This document shows positions 56,650-64,000 of a stretch of DNA of 64,000 nt, piece after piece. The notes under the pieces were generated by a model. It was not told the origin of the DNA, searched no databases, and saw only the letters and a program-made list of their open reading frames with translations. Source of the DNA: Thunnus maccoyii (lineage: Eukaryota > Chordata > Actinopteri > Scombriformes > Scombridae). Position 1 is the first letter of the stretch. Every line of letters starts with the position of its first letter. The DNA is taken from positions 28,483,699 to 28,547,698 of the forward strand of contig NC_056550.1 in the NCBI RefSeq assembly GCF_910596095.1. Direction: 5' to 3'. Position numbers and translations under genes: made by a program.

Positions 56650-57070
56650 GCAAGGCACTGGCACTGGGGTATGTTGGGAGGTACTCAAGGTATGGGAAGG
56701 TAATTGGTGTATGGGGAGATCCTCAGTGTAGGGGGGAGGGACTTTGCGTATGGCGGAGTACTTGAGGTACTCAGTGTATGGCCCTCTTGGTAAGGGGGTT
56801 AGGGGGACTCAGGATATTTGGAGGGTATTCAGGGTATGGATGGGTGTCCACAGGGCGTGAGGGTCATAATCAGCATGTGGGAAGGTACTCACGATATAGG
56901 GAGGTAATCAGGGTTCTAGGGTTTACTCAGGGTATGGTGGTCAGTGTTTGGGGTATGGCAGGGTACTTGAGGTACTTGAGATACTCTGTATGGGGAGATC
57001 GTCATGGTATGGGGGCAAGGGGTACTCAGGATAACTGGAGAGTATTCAGGGTACGGGGGGCGACCCTAAA
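56650..57070 (+). repeat. G-rich degenerate minisatellite
   Basis: Irregular repeats of about 20-30 bp built on GGTACTCAGGGTATGGGGAG-like words, strongly G over C on the plus strand. A 104-codon open frame across it is only a by-product of the repeat. Confidence 0.8.
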
Positions 57071-58112
57071 GAACAAGTGGGATGACACATAACCCTCAGC
57101 TGTGCTTGATTTAAAGTCCTGTGCTCCCTTGTACCTTTAGTGTTTTCAGTTCTATGATCTTTTATTTTACTTGTTGTGTAAAGTGTGTTGGAGCCCTGAT
57201 CCTCCTGGAGTCAGATACTGCTGCAGGAGCTGGTTATAAACTCTTAAAGTTTTGATTTCCAACTCATATATTACCTGAAGAATCTTAAAAATTATAAAAA
57301 CATAAAAAAATCTTTAAATAATGTTATGTATATGAATTTGTAACTTCTTCAAACTGTTGTTGTGTAACTGCATAACAAGCAATTAGAGGAGATTAACATC
57401 TTCACCTAGTAGGAAACACGTCCATATTTGGTACAATGTTTGGTGTGCCATCTCCTAAAAGTTGCTATTGTCACCACTCAGCTGTTGGGTAACTTCCTGA
57501 GAGGACAGATGCTGCAATGAATCAAAGACAGCAAAGTCCAACTTTACTTTTAACGTTATCAAATGAAGAGAAATGTCTTCCCCGGCTGTGATTTGCCACT
57601 GCAGCCCTCAGCCGCAGTGACGTCATGTTGTGTTTTTCCAAAAGTTAACTCTTGCTCAACTTTCCAGCCACACTCTGGTGTGGCGCCGCTGTGGCCTAAA
57701 CGCCTGCAGCCAAAACACACCGCTCCCATTCAAATGAATGGGAGGACTAGCATTTTCGCCGCACCACCTGATTTGGTCTGAATACGGCCTAATACTCTGT
57801 TGGTCCCAACAAGACCCCTCCTGCTGTTCAGTTTCATTCTTCTATTTGACCTCTTTGATTTTATAACACACACCCTCCTTCCCTTCCTGGAGGAACAGGT
57901 ATGGTAATTGAGAGTTGTCAGAGAGTGAGTAGAGGCATAACATTAAGGAGGCATATAATATGACAACTTCAAATGTTTATGTTCTTTATTGATATTAAAA
58001 AAGTGAATTATTTATGTTTTTCATGTCATTCGTGTTTTTTTCTTCTTATCGGAAAGCCTTTGTGCCCTAAAAATGTTGTGACACTGAACGCCAAATCTAA
58101 GCCTGGTTACAT

Positions 58113-58740
58113 TTCATTTCACCAGTTTTGGATTATGCTGATGTTGTATATCAGGCTGCATCCAAAACCCATCTTCTTCCTCTCAATATAGTTTATAATA
58201 GAGTTTGCAGATTTGTTCTTGGCTGTCCTTTCACAACTCATCATTGTACGATGTATGAAACTATGAAACTGTATGGAAAGCTCCCTCTGACCGGAATAAT
58301 CTGCCTGTAAATATTCGATCCATATCATCCTTCCACTTGTCAAAAATGCCTTGTCTTCTTATCATAGGATTAGTTGTACATGTCCATAATAACATATCTA
58401 TAATTATGTTTTATCACTTTATTGCTTGATGCTGTCACTGTCATTAATACTTTTCTATAATCCATGAATGAATGATCAATTTTCATGCTAGGCTTGGAGT
58501 ATGAGCTCCTGATTTTGTATGTCTTATTAATTGATATTTATTGTTTTTTGTTGTTATTGCTGTTGTTGTTTGTTTGTTTGTTTTTTGTCACATTTGGTAT
58601 CATTTAACCATCTTGTTATTATTTTTGTTTTTTGTGAAATGTTTTGTCTAATTGTGCTTATATTGTATTATTGTCATTGAGAACCCTCTTGAAAAGAGAT
58701 GGTACATCTCAAGGAGTTATTATTAATAAAGAATTTCCAA
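58113..58740 (+). mobile_element. LINE reverse transcriptase C-terminal remnant in repeat copy 1
   Basis: It reads HFISPVLDYADVVYQAASKT and NRVCRFVLGCPFTTHHC. An internal deletion then joins to NNLPVNIRSISSFHL, the usual end of this fish LINE protein. The 3' UTR ends ATTATTAATAAAGAATTTCC. Corresponding copies lie at 60538-61165 and 62963-63590. Confidence 0.65.
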
Positions 58741-58906
58741 CTAACACGAGTTTGTAACTTCCTCAAACTGATGTTGTGTAACTGCCTGTCAGTTAGAGGA
58801 GATAAACATTTTCACCTAATAGGAAACATGTTGAAATCTCATAAAAGTTGTTATTGTCACCACTCAGCTGTTGGGTAATGTCAGGACAGATGCTGCGATG
58901 GAGATA

Positions 58907-59700
58907 AGCACGCAAAGTTTATTAATATAGCACCTTTCACAAACACCAGTTACAAAGTTCTTCACAGTCAAAGAAATAAAATAAAATAAAATAAAGTGAA
59001 ATAAAAATAAAATAAGATAAAATCAGAATAAATAAAAAACAAAGACACCAGAGAAAATATACAAGGAGAGCAGATAAAATGGACAAATTAAGATAAAATA
59101 TCACATACTACCCAAATGCCTGTCTGAACAAATGGGTTTTTAGCTGCTTTTTAAAGGAGTCTACATTATCCAAGGACCTTAAGCTTGTTTGGAAGAGTGT
59201 TCCAAAGCTTAGGGGCTGCTGACTAGAAGGCTTGATCCCCCCGGATCTTAAAATGTGTACGCGGTACACTTAGAAAGCCCTGGGTGGAGGATCTAAGATC
59301 TCGACTTGCGGTGTAGGGGTGCAGAAGGTCACTAATGTACTGTGTAGCCTGGCCATGTAGGGCTCTATAAGTGAGCACCAAAATTTTAAAATGAATTCTA
59401 AAATTTACTGGAAGCCAGTGCAATGAGATTAAAATAGGAGTTGTAGCCTAGCAGCAGCATTTTGGACAGTTTGTAAGCATTGTATGGAAGATTTATTAAG
59501 ACAGGTGAAAAGAGAGTTACAGTAGTCCAAACGTGATGATATAAAAGCATGTATTAACATCTCCATTTCATTTCTTGATACCACAGACCAGAGTTTGGCT
59601 ATGTTTCTCAGGTGAAAGAAACATGATTTAGTTAGCATCTTGACATGCGCTTCAAAACTCATGGATTGGTCGAAATTACACCAAGATTGCGCAGGCAAGA
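58907..59700 (-). mobile_element. L2-like LINE remnant in repeat copy 1
   Basis: Minus-strand frames read SFEAHVKMLTKSCFFHLRNI, FISSRLDYCNSLFTCLNKSS and, after a small deletion, MHWLPVNFRIHFKILVLTYR and SDLLHPYTASRDLRSS. This is the RT C-terminal block of L2 LINEs. The 3' tail at the left end is TATAGCACCTTTCAC with (AAAAT)n. Matching copies are 61332-62125 and 63771-64000 (cut). Confidence 0.75.
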
Positions 59701-59758
59701 CCGGGAAGATGAAGATAAGGCACCAAGGTTCTGCCTGATTGCTGACTGAAGATTGCCA

Positions 59759-62183
59759 GAATTTGTAACTTTTTCAAACTGTTGTTATGTAACTGCATAA
59801 CAAGCAATTAGAGGAGATTAACATCTTCACCTAGTAGGAAACACGTCCATATTTGGTACAATGTTTGGTGTGCCATCTCCTAAAAGTTGCTATTGTCACC
59901 ACTCAGCTGTTGGGTAACTTCCTGAGAGGACAGATGCTGCAATGAATCAAAGACAGCAAAGTCCAACTTTACTTTTAACGTTATCAAATGAAGAGAAATG
60001 TCTTCCCCGGCTGTGATTTGCCACTGCAGCCCTCAGCCGCAGTGACGTCATGTTGTGTTTTTCCAAAAGTTAACTCTTGCTCAACTTTCCAGCCACACTC
60101 TGGTGTGGCGCCGCTGTGGCCTAAACGCCTGCAGCCAAAACACACCGCTCCCATTCAAATGAATGGGAGGACTAGCATTTTCGCCGCACCACCTGATTTG
60201 GTCTGAATACGGCCTAATACTCTGTTGGTCCCAACAAGACCCCTCCTGCTGTTCAGTTTCATTCTTCTATTTGACCTCTTTGATTTTATAACACACACCC
60301 TCCTTCCCTTCCTGGAGGAACAGGTATGGTAATTGAGAGTTGTCAGAGAGTGAGTAGAGGCATAACATTAAGGAGGCATATAATATGACAACTTCAAATG
60401 TTTATGTTCTTTATTGATATTAAAAAAGTGAATTATTTATGTTTTTCATGTCATTCGTGTTTTTTTCTTCTTAGCGGAAAGCCTTTGTGCCCTAAAAATG
60501 TTGTGACACTGAAGGCCAAATCTAAGCCTGGTTACATTTCATTTCACCAGTTTTGGATTATGCTGATGTTGTATATCAGGCTGCATCCAAAACCCATCTT
60601 ATTCCTCTCAGTATAGTTTATAATAGAGTTTGCAGATTTGTTCTTGGCTGTCCTTTCACAACTCATCATTGTACGATGTATGAAACTATGAAACTGTATG
60701 GAAAGCTCCCTCTGACCGGAATAATCTGCCTGTAAATATTCAATCCATATCATCCTTCCACTTGTCAAAAATGCCTTGTCTTCTTATCATAGGATCAGTT
60801 GTACATGTCCATAATAACATATCTATAATTATGTTTTATCACTTTATTGCTTGATGCTGTCATTGTCATTAATACTTTTCTATAATCCATGAATGAATGA
60901 TCAATTTTCATGCTAGGCTTGGAGTATGAGCTCCTGATTTTGTATGTCTTATTAATTGATATTTATTGTTTTTTGTTGTTATTGCTGTTGTTGTTTGTTT
61001 GTTTGTTTTTTGTCACATTTGGTATCATTTAACCATCTTGTTATTATTTTTGTTTTTTGTGAAATGTTTTGTCTAATTGTGCTTATATTGTATTATTGTC
61101 ATTGAGAACCCTCTTGAAAAGAGATGGTACATCTCAATTAGTTATTATTAATAAAGAATTGCCAACTAACACGAGTTTGTAACTTCCTCAAACTGATGTT
61201 GTGTAACTGCCTGTCAGTTAGAGGAGATAAACATTTTCACCTAATAGGAAACATGTTGAAATCTCATAAAAGTTGTTATTGTCACCACTCAGCTGTTGGG
61301 TAATGTCAGGACAGATGCTGCGATGGAGATAAGCACGCAAAGTTTATTAATATAGCACCTTTCACAAACACCAGTTACAAAGTTCTTCACAGTCAAAGAA
61401 ATAAAATAAAATAAAATAAAGTGAAATAAAAATAAAATAAGATAAAATCAGAATAAATAAAAAACAAAGACACCAGAGAAAATATACAAGGAGAGCAGAT
61501 AAAATGGACAAATTAAGATAAAATATCACATACTACCCAAATGCCTGTCTGAACAAATGGGTTTTTAGCTGCTTTTTAAAGGAGTCTACATTATCCAAGG
61601 ACCTTAAGCTTGTTTGGAAGAGTGTTCCAAAGCTTAGGGGCTGCTGACTAGAAGGCTTGATCCCCCCGGATCTTAAAATGTGTACGCGGTACACTTAGAA
61701 AGCCCTGGGTGGAGGATCTAAGATCTCGACTTGCGGTGTAGGGGTGCAGAAGGTCACTAATGTACTGTGTAGCCTGGCCATGTAGGGCTCTATAAGTGAG
61801 CACCAAAATTTTAAAATGAATTCTAAAATTTACTGGAAGCCAGTGCAATGAGATTAAAATAGGAGTTGTAGCCTAGCAGCAGCATTTTGGACAGTTTGTA
61901 AGCATTGTATGGAAGATTTATTAAGACAGGTGAAAAGAGAGTTACAGTAGTCCAAACGTGATGATATAAAAGCATGTATTAAAATCTCCATTTCATTTCT
62001 TGATACCACAGACCAGAGTTTGGCTATGTTTCTCAGGTGAAAGAAACATGATTTAGTTAGCATCTTGACATGCGCTTCAAAACTCATGGATTGGTCGAAA
62101 TTACACCAAGATTGCGCAGGCAAGACCGGGAAGATGAAGATAAGGCACCAAGGTTCTGCCTGATTGCTGACTGAAGATTGCCA
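59759..62183 (+). repeat. 2,425-bp composite tandem repeat, copy 2
   Basis: Same layout and length as copy 1 with scattered substitutions. It shares with copy 1 the shortened a' subrepeat (GTTGAAATCTCATAAAAG at about 61255). Confidence 0.95.
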
Positions 62184-64000
62184 GAATTTGTAACTTTTTC
62201 AAACTGTTGTTATGTAACTGCATAACAAGCAATTAGAGGAGATTAACATCTTCACCTAGTAGGAAACACGTCCATGTTTGGTACAATGTTTGGTGTGCCA
62301 TCTCCTAAAAGTTGCTATTGTCACCACTCAGCTGTTGGGTAACTTCCTGAGAGGACAGATGCTGCGATGAATCAAAGACAGCAAAGTCCAACTTTACTTT
62401 TAACGTTATCAAATGAAGAGAAATGTCTTCCCCGGCTGTGATTTGCCACTGCAGCCCTCAGCCGCAGTGACGTCATGTTGTGTTTTTCCAAAAGTTAACT
62501 CTTGCTCAACTTTCCAGCCACACTCTGGTGTGGCGCCGCTGTGGCCTAAACGCCTGCAGCCAAAACACACCGCTCCCATTCATTTGAATGGGAGGACTAG
62601 CATTTTCGCCGCACCACCTGATTTGGTCTGAATACGGCCTAATACTCTGTTGGTCCCAACAAGACCCCTCCTGCTGTTCAGTTTCATTCTTCTATTTGAC
62701 CTCTTTGATTTTATAACACACACCCTCCTTCCCTTCCTGGAGGAACAGGTATGGTAATTGAGAGTTGTCAGAGAGTGAGTAGAGGCATAACATTAAGGAG
62801 GCATATAATATGACAACTTCAAATGTTTATGTTCTTTATTGATATTAAAAAAGTGAATTATTTATGTTTTTCATGTCATTCGTGTTTTTTTCTTCTTATC
62901 GGAAAGCCTTTGTGCCCTAAAAATGTTGTGACACTGAACGCCAAATCTAAGCCTGGTTACATTTCATTTCACCAGTTTTGGATTATGCTGATGTTGTATA
63001 TCAGGCTGCATCCAAAACCCATCTTATTCCTCTCAATATAGTTTATAATAGAGTTTGCAGATTTGTTCTTGGCTGTCCTTTCACAACTCATCATTGTACG
63101 ATGTATGAAGCTATGAAACTGTATGGAAAGCTCCCTCTGACCCGAATAATCTGCCTGTAAATATTCAATCCATATCATCCTTCCACTTGTCAAAAATGCC
63201 TTGTCTTCTTATCATAGGATTAGTTGTACATGTCCATAATAACATATCTATAATTATGTTTTATCACTTTATTGCTTGATGCTGTCACTGTCATTAATAC
63301 TTTTCTATAATCCATGAATGAATGATCAAGTTTCATGCTAGGCTTGGAGTATGAGCTCCTGATTTTGTATGTCTTATTAATTGATATTTATTGTTTTTTG
63401 TTGTTATTGCTGTTGTTGTTTGTTTGTTTGTTTTTTGTCACATTTGGTATCATTTAACCATCTTGTTATTATTTTTGTTTTTTGTGAAATGTTTTGTCTA
63501 ATTGTGCTTATATTGTATTATTGTCATTGAGAACCCTCTTGAAAAGAGATGGTACATCTCAATTAGTTATTATTAATAAAGAATTGCCAACTAACACGAG
63601 TTTGTAACTTCCTCAAACTGATGTTGTGTAACTGCCTGACAGTTAGAGGAGATAAACATCTTCACCTAATAGGAAACATGTTGAAATGTTTGGTGTGCCA
63701 TCTCGTAAAAGTTGTTATTGTCACCACTCAACTGTTGGGTAATGTCAGGACAGATGCTGCGATGGAGATAAGCACGCAAAGTTTATTAATATAGCACCTT
63801 TCACAAACACCAGTTACAAAGTTCTTCACAGTCAAAGAAATAAAATAAAATAAAATAAAGTGAAATAAAAATAAAATAAGATAAAATCAGAATAAATAAA
63901 AAACAAAGACACCAGAGAAAATATACAAGGAGAGCAGATAAAATGGACAAATTAAGATAAAATATCACATACTACCCAAATGCCTGTCTGAACAAATGGG
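62184..64000 (+). repeat. 2,425-bp composite tandem repeat, copy 3, cut by window end
   Basis: The first 1,817 bases of a third unit. Its a' subrepeat keeps about 14 bases (TGTTTGGTGTGCCATC) missing from copies 1 and 2, and its hairpin loop reads ATTT instead of AAAT. The array probably continues beyond the window. Confidence 0.95.

Larger units (their letters stand above)
57334..59758 (+). repeat. 2,425-bp composite tandem repeat, copy 1
   Basis: The unit starts GAATTTGTAACTTCTTCAAA. Order: subrepeat a (57334-57500), a GC-rich part with hairpin CTCCCATTC-AAAT-GAATGGGAG (57724-57745), a plus-strand LINE remnant, subrepeat a' (about 58747-58900, related to a), and a minus-strand L2 remnant. 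Copies repeat with exact 2,425-bp spacing and few substitutions. Confidence 0.95.

Noticed and set aside
56778-57092. 104-codon open frame rich in Gly, Arg and Tyr
   Set aside because: It is the translation of a G-rich minisatellite with no splice or domain context.
57563-57781. 72-codon frame repeated three times in the 2,425-bp units as a conserved gene
   Set aside because: Its conservation equals that of the surrounding repeat, so it reflects recent tandem copying and not selection on a protein.

Overview
The window reads as teleost fish nuclear DNA, probably a spiny-rayed fish. The basis is spliced vertebrate genes with GT/AG introns, a FISNA-type NLR gene of the teleost expansion, abundant short inverted-repeat elements of fish type, and L2-, R4/Dong-, Tc1- and Harbinger-like fragments. 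Species cannot be fixed from the sequence alone.

Left third (0-18 kb): conserved vertebrate synteny. A first coding exon resembling mxra7 (287-562, minus) is followed by a complete six-exon jmjd6 (4043-13564, minus; 402 aa predicted) and a complete five-exon mettl23 (14193-18032, plus; 232 aa predicted). jmjd6 and mettl23 diverge from a 628-bp shared promoter carrying three CCAAT-box cores. The order mxra7-jmjd6-mettl23 matches the mammalian order. Introns and flanks are filled with hAT-like MITEs and LINE tails.

Middle (19-42 kb): an immune NLR gene replaces the SRSF2 neighbour expected from mammals. I assemble it as a PYD exon, one large FISNA-NACHT exon, ten in-phase LRR exons (nine of exactly 174 bp) and a tiny terminal exon, 1288 codons with every junction in frame. 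The LRR exons arose with their introns, which share the same filler sequence and a CA microsatellite.

42-52 kb: a second, decayed copy of the same block. It holds a mettl23 pseudogene (exon 2 plus part of exon 3, then intron 4), the NLR 5' region with a stop inside the PYD exon, no NACHT exon, one LRR exon and the terminal exon. In block 1 a conserved N-terminal peptide exon carries a stop; in block 2 that exon is open but the PYD exon is broken.

Right end (52-64 kb): gene-poor. There is an A-B-A-U-B duplication (52844-54895), a G-rich minisatellite, and a 2,425-bp composite tandem repeat present two full times plus a third copy cut by the window edge. Each unit carries two oppositely oriented LINE remnants. 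No classical RNA genes, CRISPR arrays or operons were seen.
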